Shown here piece by piece: positions 12,990 to 24,600 of a stretch of 64,000 nucleotides of DNA (position 1 is the stretch's first letter; the number at the start of each line of letters is the position of its first letter). Position numbers and translations under genes: made by a program. The notes beneath the pieces were generated by a model. That model was not told the origin of the DNA. It saw only the letters and a program-made list of their open reading frames with translations, and made no database searches. The DNA comes from Chrysoperla carnea (taxonomy: Eukaryota; Arthropoda; Insecta; Neuroptera; Chrysopidae): assembly GCF_905475395.1 (NCBI RefSeq), contig NC_058337.1, positions 112,400,368 to 112,464,367 on the forward strand, in the 5' to 3' direction.

Positions 12990-13356
12990 CATGCTTGCAC
13001 TTGCTTCCCGCGCCCGCTTTGCAAGAACAATAGCATTAGATTTTTTTGTTGTCATTGGCTACAAACACTTTGATTTAGATCTCATGAGGTTTCTCGGGGA
13101 CGTTCGACGTTTGCAAACATGAAGATTTGATTAATAAACAATTATTTTGCTTCGATTGGATACCACAGAAAAACAAGTTTTTGGAACGAGAAAGCGCCTC
13201 TCCTTCCATCAACGGCCTTACTGATCCACCAAGTAGATAAAATATATCACCAATATTAATATCCAGGGCTTTCTCCATGTTAAAAAAACAAATAAACAAA
13301 AAAAAATGCAAAAATTTATTTTGACAACTTGAACGAAAATCCTCTATATCGGCCAT
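12990..13356 (-). pseudogene. Broken SWIM zinc-finger protein gene
   Basis: On the minus strand the frame from 13356 reads MADIEDF, then ..GEALSRSKNLFFCG.., then SSCLQTSNVPEKPHEI, a stop, a spacer, a second stop, and CYCSCKAGAGSKCKH. The order CLQTS, PHEI, then CxC...CxH is the layout of SWIM zinc-finger proteins that are abundant in arthropods, some next to a YqaJ-type nuclease. The two stops lie between the motifs, and a one-base shift is needed directly after CKHV to recover the expected FATL. The nuclease part is missing. It is most likely a dead fragment of a mobile or multicopy gene. The SWIM assignment rests on the spacing of these cysteines and histidine. Confidence 0.65.
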
Positions 13357-13810
13357 ATTGCATTCACACCAGAGCCATCTCTAGGTAATTTCGTTCGCCA
13401 ATTGCTAAATAAATTTCTATTCAACTTTCGAATATATGTAACTGATAAACCCAAAATGGATAATCATATTCACCAGCCATTATGGATATAATTATTTATT
13501 TATCATTACCATTTGTTTTATTAAAAATGTGGTTAGGGAATTACTTATTTTAGTTTGTTTATCTCGAGATATCGACTTTCGTTATTAATAAACTCTTTTG
13601 TCGCTAATTTTTACAATTTGACGGTGGAGATAACCAATAAGTACAAGCGTCAAGGGTCATCATGAGGTTACATCTTAAAGTTTTTTGCTAGGTCGAAGTT
13701 ACAATAAAAAAAAATGTTCATAAATTTAAATTTTCTACTGGACGCCACTGTTTGCAATGCGTATATTCACCTCGAGCTTTTAAATATTGATTGCACCGCA
13801 TTCAGTCAAG

Positions 13811-15316
13811 ATGGCGTTACTAACAACCGGAAAATATCCAGAGCTTTTAACAACATTAATATTGCTGATATATCCTAATTTTCAAGTGTGTCAAAGTAAC
13901 AATGATAAAATTGTCTTTTCATTTCCTGAATTTCCATACAAGGATACAAGTAAAAATGTAAGTTAATTATCAATTTATTATATCCGAACCATACTTTTGA
14001 TACCGGTTCGTTTATATATAACGCGGTAAATTCAAAAAATTGATGTTGTTTTTTAGGAAATGAAATTTCATGAATTCGAATCAGCATGTGAACAAGCAGC
14101 TACATGTCGTCAACTAAATGGTGTTGCTAAAATACGTTGTATTCGAGAATGTGTTTCACCATCGTGTTATCGAGATATTTATCAATCTGATCAGGTTATG
14201 ACAAATGACTTTTTTGAAAATCACAATCATGTTTAAATATGTCAACTTCATACTTTTATATGTCAACTAATTCCGATCTCTCTTAAAACAGTTGAGCTTC
14301 CAATTAAGAAATTTGAACATCAATAGCATAATGAACCGGTGTATTAACCGGAAAAGGGTTCCAATCTAAACGTTTCATATCTATTATTGAAATTCTTGCA
14401 AACAACAATTCTAATAGAATTCACGTATATTTCGACAAATAACTATTTGAAGTATTTTATTGATCTGAAATCAATCAATTTTTTGATAATTATATTTACT
14501 CAAATTAATCTCACTTTGGAGGAGAACAAAGCTGTTAATCTGCAAAGTTCTACATTAATTAAATTTCCAATCTTTTTTAATTCGCTATAAATGCAAACTA
14601 GAGTGAATTATCCAATGGTTATCTATATACTCATATATGAATTTCGCTTCTGTTAGTTCTATTTACTTTAGTTAAAATTTTTAAATGCCGAACAGATTTT
14701 AGAAAAATGGAAATCTTTTTTCTTTTTTTTTAATTACAGTACTTAAAGAAATTCTAACAATTTATCAGAGTACGATTCAGTTCGGAATTTATTTTCTATA
14801 GAAACAAAGGTCTATGTAACACTAAATTCCGTTATATTCCTTATCTTTGTCTAATAATTGTAAATTGTTACTCAGATCTTTAAATTTCACTTTTTCCGGC
14901 ATAAATGAAAAAATTCATCTACCTTTCACCAGGGCTACAATAGGGCAACCAGGGGCAGTGGAATGGGGCTCCTGTCAGAGGATGGATCATTTGAGTTCGT
15001 CATTGTCGTTAAGTTATCCGGATGTATCCATAGCACTTCTGATGTTCCTAAATATCCATTTCACTAAAGAGAAAGCTGCGAGAAATTTCTCTGAATTGAA
15101 ATTGATCATAAACTTGTTTCGTAATCTTCGAAAATCAAAGAGCCCGCAAAATTAACTTCCATTAAATAAATGTCGAAACAGCGGCTCCAAAACAAATTAC
15201 ACAATTTAGTAACGAATCAAAATTCTTGTTTTTAGTTGGAGGAAGGCGAAATTGATGTACGTCTAAATTCATTTAAAGGATGTTTTGTTCAGAGATCAAG
15301 TCGACCACGAAATTAA
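13811..15316 (+). CDS. Small secreted Cys-rich protein, DUF4787-like, three exons
   Basis: Three exons join in phase: 13811-13957, 14057-14194 and 15236-15316, with GT-AG introns of 99 and 1041 bp (donors GTAAGT and GTTATG, acceptors TTTTTTAG and TTTTTAG). The product is 121 residues. Residues 1-28 form a signal peptide (MALLTTG..., hydrophobic TLILLIYP), so it should enter the secretory pathway. The mature part has cysteines in CEQAATCRQ, RCIRECVSPSCY and FKGCF, and the acidic block LEEGEID. The SPSCY plus EEGEID combination is what I associate with the small eukaryotic DUF4787 family, whose function is unknown to me; that name is a recollection, not a search result. The ATG follows TTCAGTCAAG and starts cleanly with the signal peptide. 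The last exon ends 93 bp before an AATAAA, and the gene converges on the minus-strand gene ending at 15630. Confidence 0.8.
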
Positions 15317-15408
15317 ATTTTAATCAAATCCTTAAGCTAATTAACACATTGCAATCTTAAACATTCGAAGCTACATTTCACTTTTCATATCTTACAACTA
15401 GGTAAAAT

Positions 15409-15414
15409 AATAAA
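15409..15414 (+). terminator. Polyadenylation signal AATAAA for the small secreted protein gene
   Basis: Exact AATAAA 93 bp after the stop codon at 15314-15316. It lies only about 140 bp from the opposing poly(A) signal at 15551-15556, so the two genes end tail to tail. Confidence 0.6.
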
Positions 15415-15550
15415 TTTTAATATACAAATTCAAAAAATTAAATTTATGCAACTGTTTGTTTTAGGGTAGAATTTTTTCTTATTTGCTTAAATTTTAATGA
15501 AAGCGATTTATGGACAAAAAAATGACTGAAAGATATTTTAATCAAAGTGA

Positions 15551-15556
15551 TTTATT
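15551..15556 (-). terminator. Polyadenylation signal for the long minus-strand gene
   Basis: TTTATT on the plus strand is AATAAA on the minus strand, 75 bp beyond the stop codon at 15632-15630. Confidence 0.55.
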
Positions 15557-15629
15557 GTGATAAAAATAATTAAATAATAAACTAAATAAACATTTCTCAA
15601 CCTTAATCTCATTTGTAAATTTTTTTTAG

Positions 15630-18600
15630 TTAATCAATCACCATCACTTCCATATTATTCACGATAATTTTAAATTGGCACTTTTCCAATTTCGTCACAA
15701 TTGATTGATTCAAAAAATTACCTAATTTAATCAGCTAAAATGAATTAATAATGTTTAAATTCAATTAATTTGTTTAAGCCGTATTGAAAATATTAAAAAT
15801 TAGAAGTTTTCATAAACTACTTACGTTACCGACCACGTGCTTCACTTCATAAATTTCATCGTGTGAAAAATCACGAATCGAAAATTCAGTAGAAATAGAA
15901 TGTCCAATCAAATTCAAAGTCTCTATGAAACTATATTTCCTGTGGGTTTTTACAGCAATATTTGATTTTTGATCATTGCTGGTTTCTTTCTTATGAATTT
16001 GTAATATAAGTTGCGTCCAAACTCTAAGCGGATTCAATCAATATCTATTAATATAAAAACTAAATTTTCAACTAATAGAAATTTCTTACTTTAAAAACAT
16101 TAATTTTTCTTTCTTATGAGTCCAATTACATAAAGAATATTTCATTTTCATGCAACATATTGCGTTTATCCATCCTTCTTTTGTCAAGTGTTCAACTAAA
16201 TCTGTTAGGAAATATTTTTTGTTGGAAAACTCCAAAATTACACGTAAGCATTTCCAACAATATTTTTCTATTTTGAAATTATTCTAAAATTAAACGATTC
16301 TATTAGAAACAAATAAACCGCCTAAATTGCATTTTCAACTCAGTAAATAAAATACATTGCGTTGTAGTACAGGTTTTGATTCATAGATGGTTCTAGCAAG
16401 CTTAAAAATTATTTTGAATTTAACCTTTAATAATTATTTTAATTTAATAAAATAATAATTAATTTTTTAACGATTAACCTTAAATTTTTTTTAATAAATT
16501 GAAGATGCTTTTTAATTCCCGTTTACTATAAAAAATTGAGTAAAAATGAAAATTTTATTTTATGAAAACTATTAAGAATCAAAATGTGTAATGTATTCTA
16601 GAATACATCACCTAACTATTAAAATTAGAAATTTCTAATCAGTTCGATTGATTAAAATGATTTTAATTAATGATATTTTTAGTCTTAGTTCATTCATGTA
16701 ATTAAAATAAGATAAAAATAAAAAAGACATGTGTTTACAAAATTTTAACCTAGTTTCCCTATTATTGATTTCATCTTTCCTGTATAATAAGTATACTTCC
16801 CCTGTATGGAGTAGGGTAGAACATTATCTGAATGTTCTAGAACATTCTATGGAACGTCGCATTGCTTTATATGGGATATAATATACATATAATAGGTATT
16901 GATTTATAAAAAATTTTCTAGAATTTGTGTCGAACGAAAAAAATTCGAGAATGAATGTTAAAATATTCATATGTTGCTATTATTAATTAGAAATTGTTTT
17001 ATTATTTGATTTTTGGCCAATTTTATGAATATTATGTATGAGAAAATAAAGCCCAAATAAATATTTTTTCTGTGATGAATTCTTTTGTCCATTTTATTCA
17101 TGAGTAATGAAAATTAAAATGTTTATTTCTTTCATCAATTTATTTTTGATGAATTTCATATTTCAAAGTCATCCACATGTTTAGTTTAACATAGAAAACT
17201 TTGTATGATACTATGATTATCTTGATAAATGCTAATTATATTGAAATCATGCAATTTTATTTAACTATATTTTGTAGTGTATTCTGTAAAAACTTAATTT
17301 TAGTTTTAAAATGTGCTGAAAAAATGATTATATAAAATGATGCCCTATAAATTTCTTAAATATCTAATGATTTTAACAAAAAATTCGTCAAATTTCATCA
17401 TATTTTCTCAACTATAATAAAAAACATGCAAGTTTAGTTATTTCTAGTCATGTTCTCTATTATTTTATTTAAGAAAAACATAATTTTAGTTTAAAAATGA
17501 ACTAAAAATAACCAAATGAACAAAATATCATAATATGTCTAAAAATCCTAATTTGTACAAATGATTTGATGAAAAATTCGTCAAAAGCATCATAATTTTC
17601 TGAACTAAAACTTTCAACATGATATTTATACCGAAATACAAAAGGCAAAACAAAATGAACATACTCGTCCATTTAAAATTATTTAAAAAAATTAATATTT
17701 TTTAAAAAAGCAATGGCTAATATTTTGCCGGTAAAAAATATAATATCTCATCAGTATTAGTTCTCTATTCAGCATGGTGTTTTAAATAAAATTCTAAAAT
17801 GTTCTTTTTAATGGTTGTACAATGTGTATAAAAAATAAAAAATGTCTGACTACATTTTATTTATGTAAAAAAAATGAATGAACAACCAATAATTTTCTAT
17901 TCCACACCATCTAAATTAGTTCTAAATTCAAAAATAATAAATAATACAATGATTTTCTCCATATTTAACACTCTAATTAGTATTTTAACTTAAAATATAA
18001 AAAGTAAACGTTAATAATTTAATACAGTATTGGTCACTCCTGTATTCAAAGCTTCTAGAATGTTCCATGAATCGTTGCTTGTTTAATGGAAGCTTCTAGA
18101 AGTTGGCTGTGTCTATATAAACATCTACCGATCGCCCCACCAGGCATTCTGAATAAAGCAAGCGAGTGATACACAAGCAAATACACAAGCGATTTTTACA
18201 AGCTAAATTGTATAACTATTTTATAAATTCTATTGTGCGATTAATATTTCTGTGTTTTTTTGAATTTTTCGTGTGAAGGCGTGATATTTACAAGGTAGGT
18301 TGAGTTTTATTTCTTTCAAAATTTTCGTTTTTTGAAATAACTGCATAATGGTTCCTAGATCCTTTGTTATATAAAATAATTTAAAGTGGCCTTAAATCGA
18401 TAAATTCGATAGCTAAATCATTTTCTTATTTTAAATTAGTTTCATTAAACTTGAACAACGTGTTATTTCAGTGATAAAATTATTTTACGAAATTTTTTTC
18501 AACACGTGCACTTAATAGAAACGCCTTAATTACGTGTTCATTATCTTAATAATTTTAATTAAAGTTACCAATTATTCGAATCTAATATTTTGTTCAATTG

Positions 18601-21600
18601 TTTTAGATGCCTGAAGAAATGCAAACTGAACAACCTCAAGGCGATGTCGAAACCTTCGCGTTTCAAGCCGAAATCGCCCAATTGATGTCATTGATCATCA
18701 ACACATTCTATTCCAACAAAGAAATTTTCCTTCGAGAATTAATTTCCAACTCATCTGATGCTCTTGATAAAATTCGATATGAATCATTAACCGACCCATC
18801 AAAATTGGAATCCGGCAAAGAATTATTCATCAAAATTATTCCAAACAAAACTGAAGGCACATTAACCATCATTGATACCGGTATTGGTATGACCAAAGCC
18901 GATTTAGTCAACAACCTTGGTACAATCGCCAAATCAGGAACTAAAGCTTTCATGGAAGCCTTACAAGCTGGTGCTGATATTTCTATGATTGGTCAATTTG
19001 GTGTTGGTTTCTACTCAGCATACTTGGTTGCCGACAAAGTTACAGTATCATCAAAACATAATGATGATGAACAATACATTTGGGAATCATCCGCTGGCGG
19101 TTCATTCACAATCCGTACAGATAATGGAGAGCCATTAGGTCGTGGTACCAAAATCATTTTACACATCAAAGAAGATCAAACCGAATTCTTAGAAGAAAAC
19201 AAAATTAAAGAAATCGTCAAGAAACACTCACAATTCATTGGCTATCCAATCAAGCTTGTTGTAGAAAAAGAACGTGAAAAGGAATTGAGTGATGATGAAG
19301 CAGAAGAAGAAAAGAAAGAAGATGAAGCTCAAGATGAAGATAAACCAAAGATTGAAGATGTAGGTGAAGATGAAGACGAAGATGCTAACAAAGAAAAGAA
19401 AAAGAAGAAAAAAACCATCAAAGAAAAATACATTGATGATGAAGAACTTAACAAAACTAAACCAATCTGGACAAGAAACCCAGATGATATTAGCCAAGAA
19501 GAATACGGTGAATTCTACAAATCATTAACCAATGATTGGGAAGATCATTTAGCCGTCAAACATTTCTCAGTTGAAGGTCAACTTGAATTCCGTGCTCTAT
19601 TGTTCGTACCACGTCGTATGCCATTCGATCTCTTTGAAAATAAGAAACGTAAAAATAACATCAAATTGTACGTACGACGTGTATTCATCATGGACAACTG
19701 CGAAGAATTAATCCCTGAATACTTGAACTTCATGAAGGGTGTTGTAGACAGTGAAGATTTACCGTTGAACATTTCTCGTGAAATGTTACAACAAAACAAA
19801 ATTTTGAAAGTCATCCGTAAGAATCTCGTAAAGAAATGTTTGGAACTTTTCGAAGAATTAACTGAAAACAAAGATGAATTCAAGAAATTCTACGAACAAT
19901 TCAGCAAAAATATCAAACTTGGAATCCACGAAGACAGTCAAAACCGTGCTCGTCTATCAGAACTCCTTCGTTTCCACACATCAGCATCTGGAGATGAAGC
20001 TTGTTCATTGAAGGAATACGTCAGTCGCATGAAGGAAAACCAAAAACACATTTACTTCATCACTGGTGAAAGCAAGGAACAAGTATCCAACTCATCATTC
20101 GTTGAACGAGTGAAGAAGCGTGGTTTCGAAGTTGTTTACATGATTGACCCAATTGATGAATACGTCGTCCAACAAATGAAAGAATACAATGGCAAACAAT
20201 TAGTTTCTGTCACCAAAGAAGGTCTTGAATTACCTGAAGATGAAGCCGAAAAGAAGAAACGTGAAGAAGACAAAGCCAAATTCGAAGGTTTATGCAAAGT
20301 AATGAAGGACATCTTAGACAGTAAAGTAGAAAAAGTTGTTGTCAGTAACCGTTTAGTTGAATCACCATGTTGTATTGTAACATCTCAATATGGTTGGTCC
20401 GCAAATATGGAACGTATCATGAAAGCTCAAGCACTTCGTGACAATTCAACAATGGGTTACATGGCGGCCAAGAAACACTTAGAAGTTAATCCAGATCATC
20501 CAGTAATCGATACCCTTAGACAAAAAATTGATGCCGATAAGAATGATAAATCTGTAAAAGATTTAGTCATCTTATTATTCGAAACAGCTTTATTATCATC
20601 TGGATTCACCTTACCAGAACCACAAGTGCATGCTGCACGAATTTACCGTATGATTAAATTAGGTTTAGGTATTGATGAAGATGAACCAATGGCCGTTGAA
20701 GACATCAACCCAGATGTACCACCAGCAGAAGGTGCAGACACTGAAGATGCATCTCGAATGGAAGAAGTAGATTAAATTAATTTTGACTGATCTAGTTTTT
20801 TTCTAATTTATAATTTTTTAGGATTTTTTTTAATTCTTTAAAATTTTCGTTTTCATTTTTTCATTCAAATTTTTTTTTCATAATTTCCACAAAATCATTT
20901 GCGTCGTTTTGCGTATTCATTATTTTTGTAATACTGATCTTCAATTCAAATAAAATCATTCCTATTTATTGTACATACTATGTAAATATAGGATTTAAGT
21001 TTGTTTACAATAAATAAAAATGGAATTCCATCAATAGTAAAATTTTTGATTTTTCTTTTAGAAAAGACCCAATTTTCATAATTTACAGATAATGGGGTAG
21101 AAATGAGTTCAGTCCATTTTAACGAGATTGATTTCTGTTGAACTATGAAATACTTTAGAAAATTTCTCTTTTTCACTGAAATGGACTTAACTCATTTTTT
21201 TACCCACCACCAGCACGAATCTAACAACTACCTAGTGAATTAGGCGTCAAGTTTATATCTCATCAATCGTTCTTGAAAATTGATCTAGAAAACAATTTCA
21301 CTTCGATGCAAGCTTATTAAAAAAAGAAGGGGGGGGGTGGCCTATATTCGTAAAATTACGAAAAATTAACTATTTTTCTCTAGCAGAATTATAACCATTC
21401 ATGGGATTCATAAAAGCTTTGAAAAATTTGGACGTAATTGATAAAAGAGAAAATGAATCTTTACCTTGCCGAGTATCATTAGTAATTTCATAAATATTAC
21501 ATTCAATGTCTCGGATATGGCTGTGTACTCGTAATTGAAATGAACCATTGGAATTTGTAAATTAGAAGTATGTCCTAATTTTAAAATTTTTTCTAACAAT

Positions 21601-24600
21601 TTTAATCCTTCCAAAATAAGTGAGACATTTGAAGAACTTAGTACATCGAGAATGTCCTTGGAATGAATTATTATTCCTTCTGAAGACTAAAAGAAAATTG
21701 GATAGTAAAAAAATGTTAAATAGTTAAAAATTAACGTTTTAAGGCTTTTGTTTAATTAAAGCGTGTAAATTCTATTAATATTGACCTAATTAGTTTTGAG
21801 TTCGATTTTAATGTACCTTGACCTAAATATTACATTACATTTTACTTCAAGTAACGAGAATATTTTATTAGTTGCATTTTATTAATTGCCAATTTCTCTA
21901 GATTATTGTAAATTGTAATGGATGATAAAAATAGGTACCACATTGTACCGCTAAAAATATAAAGCTAATCAAGTTCAATGACTGAATTTGTTATAAAAAT
22001 AGTAATGAATAGTCGAAAGTTAGAACAATGAGAAGTTTATTGCTCCCTTAATTTATATAAAATAATATCTAAGAAAACCTTTATTAGTAAGGTTTCATCA
22101 TATTATATTGTTCTTTGGGTTTCATTTACTAATATTATACGCTTGTGGCGCCTGAGAAATCTTTTTGTAGTGCCATTTTCAAACAATGTTCAGAATACGA
22201 TCTCCAACGTGAAGTTCATTTCACCATTTGTAGATGCCGTTAAAACACGGTAAATGAAGTAAATGAAAAAGATTAAACAGATTTTTTTTCTTTCATTTTC
22301 TTAAATCGTACAATTGAACGTAAGATGTAAGTATGTTTTCTCATTTTTCTCAAACAATTCGGCTCAATATATAATACACCCTCGAAGTCCTTGTATTCAT
22401 AATAAAAATTGGTTAATTTTAAACACGAACTAAAAACTTTTATTGTCTTTTCACCCGTACAGTTAATTTATCTTATCCTTAATTTAGTTTAACAAAGACG
22501 AATAACTCACAAAGGATCTATTTCTTTTAACTGAACGAGTGCGAAAATTATATACTTTATTAATTAAGAACAAAGCACCTACGTGTATTAAGCAATCAAA
22601 CTGTGGCAGCGTAGTAGGTATAGCCAAGAAACTCCTTGGCTATTAGCTGCTTAATATTTCGGATGCTTAGTGCTTAGTACACGAGGTCTCCAATAATATT
22701 TATTAACTTACACTTAATTGAATATCCAACTGTATGTTGCAAAGAATGTTTAATATTTTTAACGCCATTAAGCTAATGTCTTGTCTGTTGGAAAATGATA
22801 GCTTTATCAAATTATGAGTTACAATACTGGAGAAATAAGCGAAATCTGAAATAACAAGAGTAAACAACCCAGAAGAATTTAGATATAGATATAATTTTTC
22901 CACTTACATGTATTTCTCGAATTACTTTGAATTACACAAAATATAAATTGAAGAAATGGTAATATGATAATATCAGGTAATTCATCGACTATTATCCATT
23001 CTGTAATACATGTAATAATTTGACAAATTATGGATGGGCTCAATTTGTCAGTGAACATCAAACAGCCCAATTTTAAAATATTGAGAATAATTAATGAAGT
23101 TTCTAAAATATCGAGTAAATTAGAACAAGAACTTAAGGTTTTGGAAAACTTTACAAGTATAGGAAGTTCTGGCAATTGATCTGTTAAAGTATTCGATGAT
23201 ATGCTTCTTCAAAAGGTTTGGGATTTCTATCCACAAAATTTTGAGGAAACTGACATTAACGTTTTCTGTGCAGATTATGAATTAAAACCTTGAATGCGAA
23301 TCAAATCCTAAAGTCAATTTCTCAAATTGTAATCCCTATTTGTTCTCAGGTACACAAGTGAAAGTGAAAATTGACTAATAACTGATTATAATTGCTATTT
23401 ACCAAGAGAAAAAGAACGTAATTAAGAATGAAACTTTTTATTTTCTCTTTAATGTATCGATTATTTTAGCGGAACAATTGCGTGAACTCTCAAAGTATAT
23501 TACCGTTTTTCAATTTTGTTAAACTATTTTCTAATAATTGAGGTAACGATGTAAAAAAAGCTTTTCGTAAATAGTTTTTTCCATATACTTTTTGTAATTG
23601 ATCGGCTTTCCATAAAATATTAATGGCTTTTTGTGCAACATGCGAATTTTGTAAAATAGGAAAAAAGCATTCAATTAGTGTTGAATTTTTTGCTAATAAT
23701 TTAATCAAGGTCGAATTTTCATCACGTTCAGAATTTTTCAACCATAACATTATCTGTTGATAAAATATGTTTAAAAAAAATAAAATATTGGAATTATTTA
23801 GTCGAATAATTCTAGCTTTCTCAAGAATTCACTTTTCCATGTGTATAGTAAGCTCCGGGCAAAATCCTTTGATAGAGTATTTTAAATACAGAGGGATCTA
23901 TTATGGACTACAGACAAGTGAACCAAACTGATTAAATACATTCACTTGGATGAAAACTGACGACTTAATCAGAAGATTTTACTGTAAGATCTGTTAATTT
24001 ATTTATGGACGTTGTATCTGGTAAACAAAAGTAAAAATTTTCACAATCTTTTAGAAGGCAAGTTTAGGCAAGTTTATCAGGCCCGTACGCGGGGGGGGGG
24101 GGGGGGGGGATCTTGTGTGTATAATGTTTATAATAGAAAAATTCTATAAATGAAAACTATAATCAAATTGACTTACAATTGTAGATTTAATGATATTCGG
24201 AATTTCTGGAATGGTGAGAACAGTGAATAGAAGAGCTGGATGATGTGTATAAATAGAATCAACTGGGTTTTGAATACTCAATTCAATTAAAATTTTGGTC
24301 AATTTGGACACCTCATTATTGTCTTTTGTAATGCATAATATGTGCGTTGTCTGTAATGTAAACAATTGATTATATGAATATGGGAAAGCTATGATATGGA
24401 TATTTTCGACTCGCACTTACCGCAAATGAAAACCATAAGGCACGGATAATATACACGGGGAAATCGTGAGGAATTTTCATTTTCATTATCATATGTTTTA
24501 TATGTTGTATTGTAAAAAACGATTTTAGGTGAAAACTAAAAAATATAGAAATGAAGTAATTTTTTAGAGTTCCAGAGTTCAGAGTTTTAGAGTTCATATA

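Noticed and set aside
12858..13122. Plus-strand frames with KRCGVPQCGKT as a functional THAP-domain gene
   Set aside because: The rest of the finger (H, FP and the second Cys/His pair) does not follow in one frame, and the stretch overlaps the clearer minus-strand SWIM fragment.
14847..15155. 102-codon plus-strand frame in intron 2 of the small secreted protein gene
   Set aside because: No family motif, no fitting splice phase, and it lies wholly inside the intron; possibly an old repeat.
16390..16425. A 30-bp micro-exon between exons 12 and 13 of the long minus gene
   Set aside because: It has borders and phase, but the acceptor lacks a good pyrimidine tract and the exon is too short to judge by eye.
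19228..19497. Minus-strand frames inside Hsp83 and Hsp70
   Set aside because: They are antisense shadows of the conserved chaperone coding sequences.
21408..21464. Reading exon 12 through to TGA as the end of the long gene
   Set aside because: Kept only as the alternative model; the downstream exons at 16283-15630 need a source, and their phase matches the donor at 21464.
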